This document shows positions 32,007 to 41,234 of a DNA stretch of 64,000 bases, piece by piece (the first letter of the stretch is position 1; the number at the start of each line of letters is the position of its first letter). This stretch comes from Bacteroidales bacterium UBA2287 (GTDB lineage: Bacteria > Bacteroidota > Bacteroidia > Bacteroidales > Tenuifilaceae), in contig DDWL01000053.1 in assembly GCA_002345675.1 (NCBI GenBank), positions 62,001 through 126,000 of the forward strand, given 5' to 3'. The position numbers and the translations under genes are program-made. The notes beneath the pieces were generated by a model. That model searched no databases, was not told the DNA's origin, and was given only the letters and a program-made list of their open reading frames with translations.

Positions 32007-34391
32007 ATGTACTCTAAACTTAGTAATATGACCCCAAGAATATTAGCCCTTCGAGAGCAAAGCCTAAATGCAGTAAACATCCTATCGCACGAAAGAGCAT
32101 TGCTGGTAACCCAGTTTTATAAGTCGATTGAGGGTAAAGACCTCTCGACTCCCATACAAAGAGCGCTGGCTTTTGCATACATACTCGAAAACAAATCGAT
32201 TTGCATTAACGATGGCGAAATTATTGTGGGCGAGCGTGGCCCTGCTCCAAAGGCTACACCTACCTACCCCGAAGTTTGCCTGCACTCGCTTGCCGATTTG
32301 GAGCTTATTAGCTCGCGCCCAAAAGTTTCGTACAAAGTAAACGACGAAACCCGAAGAGTTTATGCTGAAACTATTATCCCCTTTTGGAAAGGTAAAACGC
32401 AACGCGATATAATTTTCGAAAACCTAAGTATAGGTTGGAAAGATGCTTACGATGCTGGCATGTTCACCGAATTTTTAGAACAAAGGGCACCAGGCCATAC
32501 CGTAGCAGGGAAAAAGGTTTTTCGAATGGGGATGAACGATTATAAGTTGGAAATTCAAAGGGCAATTGAAAACCTAAAACATCAAAACGACCCAAGTATT
32601 TCTGAAAAACTCGAAGAGCTAAAGGCCATGAAAATTGCTGCCAATGCGCTAATTGCTTTTGCACACCGTTACGCTAACGAAATCGAAAATATTGCCCAAA
32701 CCGAAAAGAACATAAATCGGCAGCAAGAACTATTTGAGATTGCCCGAGTTTGCCGAAAAGTTCCCGCAAATGCACCCGAAACATTTCACGAAACTCTACA
32801 GCACTACTGGTTTATTCATGTTGGCATTATTACCGAGCTAAACCCTTGGGACTCGTTTAATCCAGGTAGGCTCGACCAGCACCTTTTCCCCTTTTACAAA
32901 CAAGAACTTGAATTGGGTACGCTAACCGAAGAATCGGCAAAAGAGTTACTGCATGCCTTTTGGGTGAAATTTAACAATCACCCTGCTCCACCAAAAATGG
33001 GCGTTACCGCCCTCGAAAGCAATACGTATACCGACTTTGCCCTTATTAATGTTGGTGGAGTTAACGAAGATGGTAGCGACGCAGTAAACGACCTAACATA
33101 CATTATCCTCGATGTTATTGAGGAAATGAGATTGCTTCAACCAAGTTCAATGGTTCAGGTAAGCAAGAAGAATCCCGACAGGTTTGTTCGTCGTGCTGTT
33201 CGAATTGCTAAAACAGGCTTTGGGCAACCCTCGTTTTTCAACACCGACGCTATAATTCAGCAGCTACTTAGTCAGGGCAAGTCAATAACCGATGCGCGAA
33301 ACGGCGGTGCCAGCGGTTGCGTTGAAACGGGAGCCTTTGGAACCGAAGCCTATATTCTAACTGGCTACTTCAACCTAAATAAAGTTCTTGAACTTACCCT
33401 AAATAATGGCTCCGACCCCAGCACTGGCAAGCAATTTGGATTGCAAACTGGGAATGTAAGCAATTTTAAAACCTTCAACGAACTTTATGCTGCCTTCGAG
33501 AAGCAGCTCAACTATTTTATCGACATAAAAATTGAAGGCTGTAAAACAATCGAAAAACTTTGGGCAGCTCGTATGCCAGTTCCTTTAATGTCCATTTTAA
33601 CCGACGATTGCATTGCCAATGCAACCGACTATAACGCAGGTGGTGCGAGGTATAACACTCGATACATTCAGGGCGTAGGACTGGGAAGTATTACCGACAA
33701 TCTTACTGCAATAAAGCAACACGTTTTCGAAAATAAAACGGTTTCAATGGGCACTTTGCTCGAAGCCTTGAGAGCAAACTTTGAAGGTTTCGATAGCATT
33801 CGACAGCAACTTGTTTACGAAACGCCAAAGTGGGGCAATAACAACAACGCTACCGACCAGCATGCGGTAAGCGTTTTTAATAGTTTTTACAACTCGGTAA
33901 ACGGAAAACCTACTGCAAATGGGGGCGTTTTTCGAATAAACATGCTTCCCACTACTTGTCACGTTTACTTTGGAAGCAAAATTGGGGCAATGCCCGATGG
34001 CCGCTTGGCCAAAGAACCTCTTAGCGAAGGCATTAGTCCCGTACAAGGTGCCGACCATAAAGGTCCAACAATGGTTATTCAGTCGGCTGCAAAAATTGAC
34101 CATATTAAAACTGGGGGCACGCTGCTAAACATGAAGTTCTCGCCCAACTTTTTTAAAAACGACGAGAGTATCGACAAATTGGTTTCACTAATACGTAGCT
34201 ACTTCCGAATGGACGGCCACCACATGCAGTTTAATGTTGTTAATGCAAGCACGCTTCGCGAAGCGCAAAAGCACCCCGAAAAGTACCGCGACCTAATTGT
34301 ACGAGTTGCTGGCTACTCCGATTACTTTAACGACCTAAACGATGCGCTTCAAAACGAAATAATTCGCCGAACCGAGCACGAAAGTGCATAA
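32007..34391 (+). CDS. hypD: Trans-4-hydroxy-L-proline dehydratase (glycyl radical enzyme)
   Basis: A 794-residue glycyl radical enzyme. The thiyl cysteine is C438 in SGCVETGAFG and the radical glycine is G769 in VRVAGYS. Ten active-site residues that I recall from the published Clostridioides difficile HypD structure (F152, H160, D278, S334, F340, C434, E436, Y450, T645, G765) all fall here at the same type with a constant shift of +4 (F156, H164, D282, S338, F344, C438, E440, Y454, T649, G769). HypD removes water from hydroxyproline to give pyrroline-5-carboxylate, which ProC reduces to proline. No proC lies in the window. The reaction is oxygen-sensitive, which suggests an anaerobic host. 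Confidence 0.9.
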   Translation: MYSKLSNMTPRILALREQSLNAVNILSHERALLVTQFYKSIEGKDLSTPIQRALAFAYILENKSICINDGEIIVGERGPAPKATPTYPEVCLHSLADLELISSRPKVSYKVNDETRRVYAETIIPFWKGKTQRDIIFENLSIGWKDAYDAGMFTEFLEQRAPGHTVAGKKVFRMGMNDYKLEIQRAIENLKHQNDPSISEKLEELKAMKIAANALIAFAHRYANEIENIAQTEKNINRQQELFEIARVCRKVPANAPETFHETLQHYWFIHVGIITELNPWDSFNPGRLDQHLFPFYKQELELGTLTEESAKELLHAFWVKFNNHPAPPKMGVTALESNTYTDFALINVGGVNEDGSDAVNDLTYIILDVIEEMRLLQPSSMVQVSKKNPDRFVRRAVRIAKTGFGQPSFFNTDAIIQQLLSQGKSITDARNGGASGCVETGAFGTEAYILTGYFNLNKVLELTLNNGSDPSTGKQFGLQTGNVSNFKTFNELYAAFEKQLNYFIDIKIEGCKTIEKLWAARMPVPLMSILTDDCIANATDYNAGGARYNTRYIQGVGLGSITDNLTAIKQHVFENKTVSMGTLLEALRANFEGFDSIRQQLVYETPKWGNNNNATDQHAVSVFNSFYNSVNGKPTANGGVFRINMLPTTCHVYFGSKIGAMPDGRLAKEPLSEGISPVQGADHKGPTMVIQSAAKIDHIKTGGTLLNMKFSPNFFKNDESIDKLVSLIRSYFRMDGHHMQFNVVNASTLREAQKHPEKYRDLIVRVAGYSDYFNDLNDALQNEIIRRTEHESA

Positions 34392-34422
34392 GAATTTTCT
34401 TTAAGCTCTTTTTTCATACTTT

Positions 34423-34644
34423 CAGAAACTGTTTAAGTTTTAAAATAAAAAGATTAGTATGTCAATAGCCACGGGCTTTAGCCCGTGGTTTTAAAGTTGC
34501 AAAAGTTATGGCTTCCCGCCTGAACGGAGGGCAGGTAGCCAAATATTTTTAATAGTTTTTGGGCTAAAGCCCATTGTTTCTGGCAATAATATCCCACGGG
34601 CTTAAGCCCGTGGCTATTGAAAAAATCAAAATTAAACAGTTTCT
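34423..34644. repeat. REP/BIME-like palindromic element
   Basis: A 222-bp structure with outer inverted arms AGAAACTGTTTAA (34424-34436) and TTAAACAGTTTCT (34632-34644). Inside, CAATAGCCACGGGCTTTAG (from 34463) and its inverted relative (34594-34619) each form a GC-rich hairpin with CCCGTGG. Between lie further palindromes (GGGCTAAAGCCC near 34561; CCCGCCTGAACGG near 34526). This is the make-up of REP elements mobilised by RAYT transposases; no RAYT gene is in the window. Confidence 0.8.
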
Positions 34645-34789
34645 CAGTAGTCCGTAATTTTTTTTATCGACTGATTGAGGAATGTGTATAATGATTGTAT
34701 GTTTAGTTATTGTTTTGATAATTAAACATGTGCGCCTTTGCGTCTCTGCGTGAAATAAAAAGATATGGAAATATTATACTTTTACACCC
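34645..34789. other. Gap before rlmN with a TGCG-rich repeat fragment
   Basis: Contains GCGCCTTTGCGTCTCTGCG (34732-34750), which resembles the widespread bacterial repeat family seen again in another form near 56542. No gene. Confidence 0.4.
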
Positions 34790-35794
34790 ATGAGTAAAGA
34801 GTGGATAATTGGGAAAACCCTCGACGAACTTGAAGAAATTGTATCAAATTTTGGGTTCGAAGTTCGTTATGCCCGTGAACTTTCGGTAAGTATTTACAAA
34901 AGGCGTTGTACTTCGTTTTCCGAGATAAACTCATTACCTATTGCGCTTCGAAAGGCTCTTGACGCTTTGTTTTCGCTTGAACCGATGAAAACCCAAAGCA
35001 TCCAACAATCAACCGATGGCACAAAAAAGTACCTTTTTAAAACAGCAAAAGGGAACCCATTCGAAACTGCCTACATGCCAAGTGAAAAGCGAAACACGCT
35101 GTGCATTTCAACCCAAAGCGGGTGTAGAATGAGCTGCGCATTTTGCTTTACAGCAAAATTAGGTTTTAACGAAAATTTGTCGGCAGGTGAAATTGTTTCG
35201 CAGTACTTGTCAATAACAGAATATTCCGCTGTTAACAAAATTGTGCTAATGGGAATGGGCGAACCGCTCGACAACCCACGCGAGGTTACAAAAGCGCTTC
35301 GAATACTAACTGCCAATTGGGGAATGGCCCTTGGAGCAGCAAATTTAACCCTCTCTACGGTGGGTATTTTGCCCAAACTTATGGAAATTGCGGATATGAA
35401 CCTTTGCAACTTTGCCATAAGCTTACACAACCCTTTTCCAAGCGAAAGAAGTGAAATTGCACCTGCGGAAATTGAGAATCCAATTCTCAAAATAGTAGAG
35501 TTTTTCAGGGGAAACCCTTTAAAAAAACGACTTCGGCTTTCGTTCGAGTACGTTGTAATTCCAGGGCAAAACGATACCGAAAAGCATGCCATAGAAACGG
35601 TTAACCTTCTAAAGAGTCTAAGTTGTCATGTTAATGTTATTGCGCTTAACTCAAAAACTGAAGCTAAGCAGAATGAGATAGCTGCAAGGACTTTTCAAAA
35701 ATTACTAAATGCCAAAGGTCTATCTGCAACATTTAGGGTGTCGCGCGGAAACGATATTGATGCTGCCTGTGGAATGATGGCTGGGAAGAGTTAG
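34790..35794 (+). CDS. rlmN: RlmN-family 23S rRNA/tRNA adenine-C2 methyltransferase
   Basis: A 334-residue radical SAM methyltransferase. C112-x3-C116-x2-C119 in SGCRMSCAFC binds the iron-sulfur cluster; MGMGEPLDN is the SAM motif; a C-terminal ACGMMAG supplies the second conserved cysteine used in the ping-pong reaction. The family methylates A2503 of 23S rRNA and A37 of some tRNAs. It is slightly short for RlmN (about 350-380), and Cfr-like relatives share the motifs, so the exact substrate is not certain. Single gene, not part of an operon. Confidence 0.88.
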   Translation: MSKEWIIGKTLDELEEIVSNFGFEVRYARELSVSIYKRRCTSFSEINSLPIALRKALDALFSLEPMKTQSIQQSTDGTKKYLFKTAKGNPFETAYMPSEKRNTLCISTQSGCRMSCAFCFTAKLGFNENLSAGEIVSQYLSITEYSAVNKIVLMGMGEPLDNPREVTKALRILTANWGMALGAANLTLSTVGILPKLMEIADMNLCNFAISLHNPFPSERSEIAPAEIENPILKIVEFFRGNPLKKRLRLSFEYVVIPGQNDTEKHAIETVNLLKSLSCHVNVIALNSKTEAKQNEIAARTFQKLLNAKGLSATFRVSRGNDIDAACGMMAGKS

Positions 35795-35808
35795 CGCTAA
35801 TTTGAAAC

Positions 35809-35834
35809 AAAAAAAGGGAGAATAAATCCTCCCT
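35809..35834 (-). terminator. Terminator of the lpx operon
   Basis: Read leftwards, AGGGAG (35829-35834) pairs with CTCCCT (35815-35820) around an 8-base loop and is followed by seven T. It lies about 25 bases beyond the lpxA stop codon. Confidence 0.8.
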
Positions 35835-35858
35835 TCATAATTTTATAATGAGTTTGCT

Positions 35859-36659
35859 TTAGTCCTCATTATCTTCGTAGTGCGAATCGTAAATTTTAAC
35901 AATTCCTCGTTTCGAGTTTTTAATAAAATCGAGAATTAGCTCTCTCTCTTCACTTTTTACAACGCTTCGTTCAATTTCAACAATTGCCTGAGAAACATTT
36001 AACCCCTTGTTATAAAGAATACGGTAAATTTCTTGAATCTCAGCAATTTTATCGGGAGTAAAGCTTCTTCGCCTTAAACCAATAGAATTAAGTCCAACAT
36101 ACGAAAGCGGTTCACGTCCTGCCTTTGAAAAGGGAGGAATATCCTTGTTAATTCGGGATCCACCCTGAACCATAGCATGACTTCCAATTCGTTCGAACTG
36201 GTGAACTAAGCAACCACCCGAAAGTATTGCATAATCCTCTACTTCAACCTCTCCGGCAAGTTGAGTTGAGTTTCCTAGAATTACACTATTTCCTACAACA
36301 CAATCGTGAGCAACATGAACATAGGCCATAAGTAAGCAGCCATTCCCAACTTTAGTATACCCTCTGGAAGCAGTACCTCTATTAATTGTTACGCATTCGC
36401 GAATGGTGGTGTTGTTGCCAACTTCAGCAGTAGAAATTTCGCCTTTAAATTTCAAATCTTGAGGAATAGCCGAAATAACTGCTCCTGGAAAAACCTTGCA
36501 CCCGCTACCAATTCGTGCACCATCGAGAATTGTAACATTGGGACCAATCCAGGTGTTATCGCCAATTACAACGTCGCCCGAAATGTAGGTAAAGGGGTCG
36601 ATTGTAACATTATTCCCAATTTTAGCATTGGGATGAATAAATGCAAGGGGTTGGTTCAT
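35859..36659 (-). CDS. lpxA: UDP-N-acetylglucosamine acyltransferase
   Basis: A 266-residue left-handed beta-helix enzyme. The N-terminal two thirds are hexapeptide repeats (GNNVTIDPFTYI, GDNTWIGPNVTI), with the catalytic His in AYVHVAHDCVVG (about residue 123) and a C-terminal helical domain. It moves a 3-hydroxyacyl chain from ACP to UDP-GlcNAc, the first step of lipid A synthesis. It begins 5 bases after the lpxC/fabZ stop and is the last gene of the operon. Confidence 0.96.
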   Translation of the reverse strand: MNQPLAFIHPNAKIGNNVTIDPFTYISGDVVIGDNTWIGPNVTILDGARIGSGCKVFPGAVISAIPQDLKFKGEISTAEVGNNTTIRECVTINRGTASRGYTKVGNGCLLMAYVHVAHDCVVGNSVILGNSTQLAGEVEVEDYAILSGGCLVHQFERIGSHAMVQGGSRINKDIPPFSKAGREPLSYVGLNSIGLRRRSFTPDKIAEIQEIYRILYNKGLNVSQAIVEIERSVVKSEERELILDFIKNSKRGIVKIYDSHYEDNED

Positions 36660-36664
36660 CGGTT

Positions 36665-38059
36665 TTATTTAAATTTTGTTATTTGTGCCATAAGTTCTCC
36701 CTCCATAACCAATTGGTTGCCAACAAATGCTTGTCCAAACATATTAGCAATTCCCCTACGGATTGGCTCAAGAAGGTCGAGACGGAATATTAAAGTATCG
36801 CCGGGTACAACTTTCCTTTTAAACTTAACTCGGTCAATTTTTAAAAAGTATGTAAGGTAGTTTTCGGGATCGGGAACAGAGTTAAGAACCAGAATACCTC
36901 CTACCTGAGCCATTGCCTCTATTTGAAGTACGCCCGGCATAACGGGTTCGTTGGGAAAATGGCCAACAAAAAACCCCTCGTTCATGGTAACATTTTTTAA
37001 ACCCACAACCGAGGTTTCGTCCATGCTTATAATTTTATCGACCAATAAAAATGGAGGACGATGCGGAAGAACTGTTTGAATTTGAAGAATATTGAGTAAT
37101 GGGGGTGTATTTACATCGTAAACGGGCACATTTGGTTTAAGTGCCTCCTTGCGAGCCATTTTGCGAATGGTTTTGGCAAGTTCGGTGTTTGCATGATGGC
37201 CTGGTCGACGTGCAATAATTTTACCCTTTATGCGCCTGCCAACAAGAGCCAAATCGCCAACAAGGTCTAAAAGTTTATGGCGCGCTGGTTCGTTTGTAAA
37301 GTGAAGATCGAGGTTATTTAAAATACCCTCAGGTTTAACGTGAATTCTTGGTTTGTTAAAAAGATCGGCAATTCTATCTAATTCCTCCTGTGGAGCCTCT
37401 TTCTCCATAATAACTATGGCATTCTGTAAGTCGCCGCCCTTTATTAGGTTGTTTTTAAGTAGAACCTCAAGCTCGTGAAAAAACACAAAAGTTCGACAGG
37501 GTGAAATTTCCTGCTCAAAGTCGTTAATGTTTTTAAGCTGAGCAAACTGATGACCAAGAACTCTCGAATTATAGTCAATTAGCACATCGAGGCTAAACGA
37601 GTCGTCGGGGAAAGCTGCAATTTCAATTCCGTTTTCGGGGTCGGAGTATACAAGTTTCTCTTTTATTACGTAAAAAACTCTCTCGGCCTCTTGCTTAACA
37701 ACCCCAACGCTTTTAATGGCTTCAACAATGTACTTTGAACTGCCGTCCATAATTGGCATTTCGGGGCCGTTTATTTTTAAAATGGCATTGTCGATTCCCA
37801 TACCCGAAAGAGCAGCAAGAACATGTTCGATGGTACTAACCCTTGCTCCATTTTGCTCAAGCGTTGTTCCTCGCGATGTATCAATAACGTTATCGGCAAT
37901 AGCTTCAATTGTTGGGAAATTTGGTAAATCCATTCGTTGAAAAACAAACCCAGTATTCTCGGCTGCAGGGCAAATGGTTAGGTCGGCATTAACTCCTGTG
38001 TGAAGCCCCTTGCCGTTTATGGTAATTTCTTGCTGTATAGTGCGTTGTTTTTCTGACAT
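36665..38059 (-). CDS. lpxC-fabZ: Bifunctional LpxC deacetylase / FabZ dehydratase
   Basis: A 464-residue fusion. Residues about 1-305 are the LpxC zinc deacetylase (EHVLAALSGMGIDN with a zinc His, and HKLLDLVGDLALVG with the second His and Asp). Residues about 315-464 are FabZ (hot-dog fold, active-site His and Glu in HFPNEPVMPGVLQIEAMAQ). LpxC carries out the committed step of lipid A synthesis and FabZ the dehydration step of fatty acid elongation; both draw on the same hydroxyacyl-ACP pool. The fusion is standard in Bacteroidota. ATG at 38059 is preferred over an in-frame TTG 9 bases upstream. Confidence 0.96.
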   Translation of the reverse strand: MSEKQRTIQQEITINGKGLHTGVNADLTICPAAENTGFVFQRMDLPNFPTIEAIADNVIDTSRGTTLEQNGARVSTIEHVLAALSGMGIDNAILKINGPEMPIMDGSSKYIVEAIKSVGVVKQEAERVFYVIKEKLVYSDPENGIEIAAFPDDSFSLDVLIDYNSRVLGHQFAQLKNINDFEQEISPCRTFVFFHELEVLLKNNLIKGGDLQNAIVIMEKEAPQEELDRIADLFNKPRIHVKPEGILNNLDLHFTNEPARHKLLDLVGDLALVGRRIKGKIIARRPGHHANTELAKTIRKMARKEALKPNVPVYDVNTPPLLNILQIQTVLPHRPPFLLVDKIISMDETSVVGLKNVTMNEGFFVGHFPNEPVMPGVLQIEAMAQVGGILVLNSVPDPENYLTYFLKIDRVKFKRKVVPGDTLIFRLDLLEPIRRGIANMFGQAFVGNQLVMEGELMAQITKFK

Positions 38060-38091
38060 ATAGTGCAAATTGATCGAAATAATTTACGAAT

Positions 38092-39144
38092 TTATTTATT
38101 TTGATTGGATTTATCGCTATTCTCCGAAACTTTCCTCTTAAGTTCATCTATTTCCAAACTCATTTCGGGAAGACGTTTGTAGTAAACAAACAGCTTGCTA
38201 AATTTTCGCGCGTTAATAGCTGGCGATCCATATAGTACTTCATTTTTAGTTTTTATGCTATTACTAACACCGGCTTGTGCCGAAAGTTTAACGCCGTCGG
38301 CAACTGTAATGTGACCTGCTATACCAATTTGACCGCCAAACATACAGTTCATACCAATTTTTGCTGAACCAGCAATTCCGCCTTGCGCAGCCATTACGGT
38401 GTTTTCACCAATTTCGACATTGTGTGCAATTTGAATTAGGTTGTCGAGTTTAACGCCTTTTTTAATAACGGTTGACCCCATGGTTGCCCTGTCGATTGCT
38501 GCATTTGCCCCAATCTCAACGTCGTCTTCGATAATTACATTGCCAATTTGAGGAATTTTTTGGTACGTTCCATCAGCCTGAGGCGCAAAGCCAAAGCCGT
38601 CGGAACCAATAACTGTTCCTGCATGAATTATACAATTGTTGCCAATTATGCTGCTGTCGTAAATTTTCACTCCAGCGTATATTATTGTGTTGCTACCAAT
38701 TACAGCATTATCGCCAATGCTCGAGTTGGCATATATTTTTACGTTATTGCCAATTTTTACATTTTCGCCAATGTAAACAAAGGCTCCAACGTAAACTTTT
38801 TCGCCTAAAGTAGCCGAAGGCTCAATGCACGACTGTGGGCTAATTCCCATTTTGGGTTTTTGAAGCGACTTGGCAAGTTCTAATAGCTTAGCAAACGATT
38901 CGTAGGCATTATCAACCCTTATTAAGGTTGCTTTAACCTCGTTTTCGAGTTGAAAGTCTTTATTAATAAGCACAATTGATGCTTCGGTGGAATATAAAAA
39001 CTTGGAGTACTTTGGGTTCGAAAGAAAAGCGAGGGTTCCTGCCTTTGCTTCTTCAATTTTAGCTACGTTACTAACTGTAACTATTGGGTTGCCAACCACT
39101 TCGCCCTGTAAAAAATCAGCAATTGACTTTGCTGTTAACTCCAT
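38092..39144 (-). CDS. lpxD: UDP-3-O-acylglucosamine N-acyltransferase
   Basis: A 350-residue protein. An N-terminal uridine-binding domain (about 1-100) leads to a long series of hexapeptide repeats (IGNNVKIYANSSIGDNAVIG) and a C-terminal helix. The catalytic His is in LIQIAHNVEIGENTVMAAQ (about residue 240). It adds the second hydroxyacyl chain in lipid A synthesis. It lies 32 bases upstream of the lpxC/fabZ start. Confidence 0.96.
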   Translation of the reverse strand: MELTAKSIADFLQGEVVGNPIVTVSNVAKIEEAKAGTLAFLSNPKYSKFLYSTEASIVLINKDFQLENEVKATLIRVDNAYESFAKLLELAKSLQKPKMGISPQSCIEPSATLGEKVYVGAFVYIGENVKIGNNVKIYANSSIGDNAVIGSNTIIYAGVKIYDSSIIGNNCIIHAGTVIGSDGFGFAPQADGTYQKIPQIGNVIIEDDVEIGANAAIDRATMGSTVIKKGVKLDNLIQIAHNVEIGENTVMAAQGGIAGSAKIGMNCMFGGQIGIAGHITVADGVKLSAQAGVSNSIKTKNEVLYGSPAINARKFSKLFVYYKRLPEMSLEIDELKRKVSENSDKSNQNK

Positions 39145-39198
39145 GTTATGCTTTCTTTAATTTGCCACAAAACTATATATTTTAATCAATATTTTAAC

Positions 39199-40446
39199 TT
39201 ATTGCTTTGGGTAGCATATAAAAAATTTTCGCACATCCTGCAGCAAGGCTTTTGCATTAAGCACATCTGAAGCTTCGGTAACGTCTAACAGCTGCCCATT
39301 ATTGTATAGAATTTTAATCGATTCCTCCGATGGCCTGTAGGCGTTATTGCTAACCGATCCCGTTGCAACAAAAAATTTGCCATAATCCCTAAGTGCTGGA
39401 TGCAATTCTCCAAAGTTGAGTATCTTACTTTCAATTTCTACATCCGAATATGGCTGGGTGCGCATTTCAACCCTGGGCAGTTTACGGTTAACAAGCATAT
39501 CCGAAAGCGTCGATAGCACGTAATCGTGGTGGTTAATCCATTGCTTTGCAGCAACCATTATGTCGGAATCGTCGAGAAGTGCAAAATTTTTCAAAGCTTC
39601 GCTTGTATGTAAAGATGCTTTACCTAATGAAAAGGTTGCTTCGGTTATATTATTCCTAAGAAAGTAGGCAAAAGCTGGTGAGCACCAAAGGTCTTCGCCA
39701 TTTAGACTAAGCTCTCGTGCACGATTGAGTAAATTTGTAAGTAACTGATCGGCAGCAACAACTGTTTTGTGCAAGTATACCTGCCAGTACATTAACCTTC
39801 GAGCAATTAAAAATTTTTCGATGGAGTATATTCCTTTTGCTTCAACAACCAGCTCGTCGTTTACAACGTTTAGCATCTTAATTATTCTTTCCGATCCAAT
39901 GGCTCCTTCGGTTACTCCCGAAAAAAAACTGTCGCGACGCAGGTAGTCCATTCTATCCATGTCGAGTTGTCCCGAAACAAGCTGGTGCAAAAAAAGTTTT
40001 TTATACCTATTCTCAATAATGTCTATTGCCAATGTTAGCCGCCCATTAAATTCCCTGTTGAGCTCATGCATAAAGCACTTACCTATGGTTTCGTGGTCGG
40101 TATTTTGCACAATGCTGTACTCGAGCGAGTGCGAAAATGGGCCGTGCCCAATGTCGTGTAAAAGAATTGCCACCGATGCAGCTTCGGCCTCTTCGTCGGA
40201 AATATTGTTTCCCTTTGCCCTAAGAACCGAAATTGCGGTTTCCATTAAGTGCATTGCCCCAATTGCATGCTGAAAACGAGTATGGTTAGCACCAGGATAA
40301 ACCAAGTATGTTAACCCCAGCTGCCTTATGTGCCTTAGCCGCTGAAAGTATGGATGCTCTATTAAGTCGAAAACAATTGGATACGAAATACTAACGAAAC
40401 CGTGTACTGGATCGTTAACTATCTTATTCTTATTAACAAAGGTCAT
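39199..40446 (-). CDS. HD-domain phosphohydrolase (dGTPase-like)
   Basis: A 415-residue HD protein. Metal-binding residues are visible in RFQHAIGAMHLM, LLHDIGHGPFSHSLE (the HD pair) and a later Asp in SGQLDMDRMDYLRRD. The arrangement is that of dNTP triphosphohydrolase or SAMHD1-like enzymes. In Bacteroidota a gene of this kind regularly starts the lpxD-lpxC/fabZ-lpxA operon, here 54 bases upstream of lpxD. The physiological substrate is not known. A weak -7-like TATCTTTA lies upstream. Confidence 0.88.
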   Translation of the reverse strand: MTFVNKNKIVNDPVHGFVSISYPIVFDLIEHPYFQRLRHIRQLGLTYLVYPGANHTRFQHAIGAMHLMETAISVLRAKGNNISDEEAEAASVAILLHDIGHGPFSHSLEYSIVQNTDHETIGKCFMHELNREFNGRLTLAIDIIENRYKKLFLHQLVSGQLDMDRMDYLRRDSFFSGVTEGAIGSERIIKMLNVVNDELVVEAKGIYSIEKFLIARRLMYWQVYLHKTVVAADQLLTNLLNRARELSLNGEDLWCSPAFAYFLRNNITEATFSLGKASLHTSEALKNFALLDDSDIMVAAKQWINHHDYVLSTLSDMLVNRKLPRVEMRTQPYSDVEIESKILNFGELHPALRDYGKFFVATGSVSNNAYRPSEESIKILYNNGQLLDVTEASDVLNAKALLQDVRKFFICYPKQ

Positions 40447-40649
40447 ATTAACATGTTACAGGTTGAATTTATAAAGATATGGAAAAACATTTGGTACTGC
40501 GGCTCTAAAACCCTGTTTTTACTGCAACTATGTTAATGAGCATACTTTTTGTTTTGGCCTATAAAGCAATCTAACCAATATTTTGTTCAAAAAATTGCCT
40601 TGTTACGTAATTAAAAAATATACTTCTCTAACATTCAGGCAAATATTTT

Positions 40650-40679
40650 TTGTGTGATAAAAAAATATGTGTATTTTTG
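40650..40679 (+). promoter_or_regulatory. Promoter of the rimP-nusA-infB operon
   Basis: TTG (40650-40652), 19 bases, then TATTTTTG (40672-40679), a perfect fit to the Bacteroidota pattern. Confidence 0.75.
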
Positions 40680-40701
40680 CAGCATTATACCGCAAACGAG
40701 C

Positions 40702-40719
40702 CAGGGGATTATTCCCCTG
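40702..40719 (+). promoter_or_regulatory. Leader hairpin before rimP
   Basis: CAGGGG (40702-40707) and CCCCTG (40714-40719) form a 6-bp stem, followed by TTTTG. It lies in the 5' leader of the operon and could be an attenuator or a leader structure of the kind seen before rimP in many bacteria. Function not shown. Confidence 0.5.
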
Positions 40720-40743
40720 TTTTGTTTTAGATATGTTAAGAGA

Positions 40744-41211
40744 ATGATAAGTAAAGCAGAAGTTGAAGGCATTGTTAACGAAGCACTTGACGGTTCGAGC
40801 GATTACGTTGTTGAGGTTTCGGTAAGCGAAAACAACCACATAGTAGTTCTCCTCGAAAGCGATGAGGGAATAAATATTAAGCGCTGCGTTCAGGTTAGCC
40901 GTTTAATCGAAGGTCATTTCGACAGGGAGATTGAGGACTACGACCTTGAAGTTTCTTCGGCAGGGTTAGAGTCGCCATTAAAAGTAACTAGGCAGTACCA
41001 AAAAAATATTGGCCGCGAAGTAGCAGTTACGCTTTTAAACGATCAAACAATTAAAGGCAAACTCGAGGCAGTTAACGAGACATGTTTTACTGTAAGCTAT
41101 AAAGAAAAAGAACTGGTCGAAGGCTCGAAGCGTAAGCAAATTGTCGATAAAACCATCGAAATTCCATTTTCCGAAGTAAAAACAACATACATTATAATAT
41201 CGTTCCGATAG
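40744..41211 (+). CDS. rimP: Ribosome maturation factor RimP
   Basis: A 155-residue protein with the N-terminal alpha/beta domain (VEVSVSENNHIVVLLES, CVQVSRLIEGHFD, LEVSSAGLESPLK) and a C-terminal SH3-like domain. It helps assemble the 30S subunit. The ATG at 40744 is chosen; the upstream in-frame sequence runs through the leader hairpin. First gene of rimP-nusA-infB. Confidence 0.95.
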   Translation: MISKAEVEGIVNEALDGSSDYVVEVSVSENNHIVVLLESDEGINIKRCVQVSRLIEGHFDREIEDYDLEVSSAGLESPLKVTRQYQKNIGREVAVTLLNDQTIKGKLEAVNETCFTVSYKEKELVEGSKRKQIVDKTIEIPFSEVKTTYIIISFR

Positions 41212-41234
41212 TAATAGCTAACAATATTAACGCA

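Noticed and set aside
31194..34391. Pyruvate formate-lyase or choline TMA-lyase
   Set aside because: The active-site residues fit HypD at ten of ten positions and the Cys motif continues as GCVETG, not as in those enzymes as I recall them.
34423..34644. CRISPR array
   Set aside because: The repeats are inverted hairpins, not regularly spaced direct repeats with unique spacers; no cas genes are present in the window.
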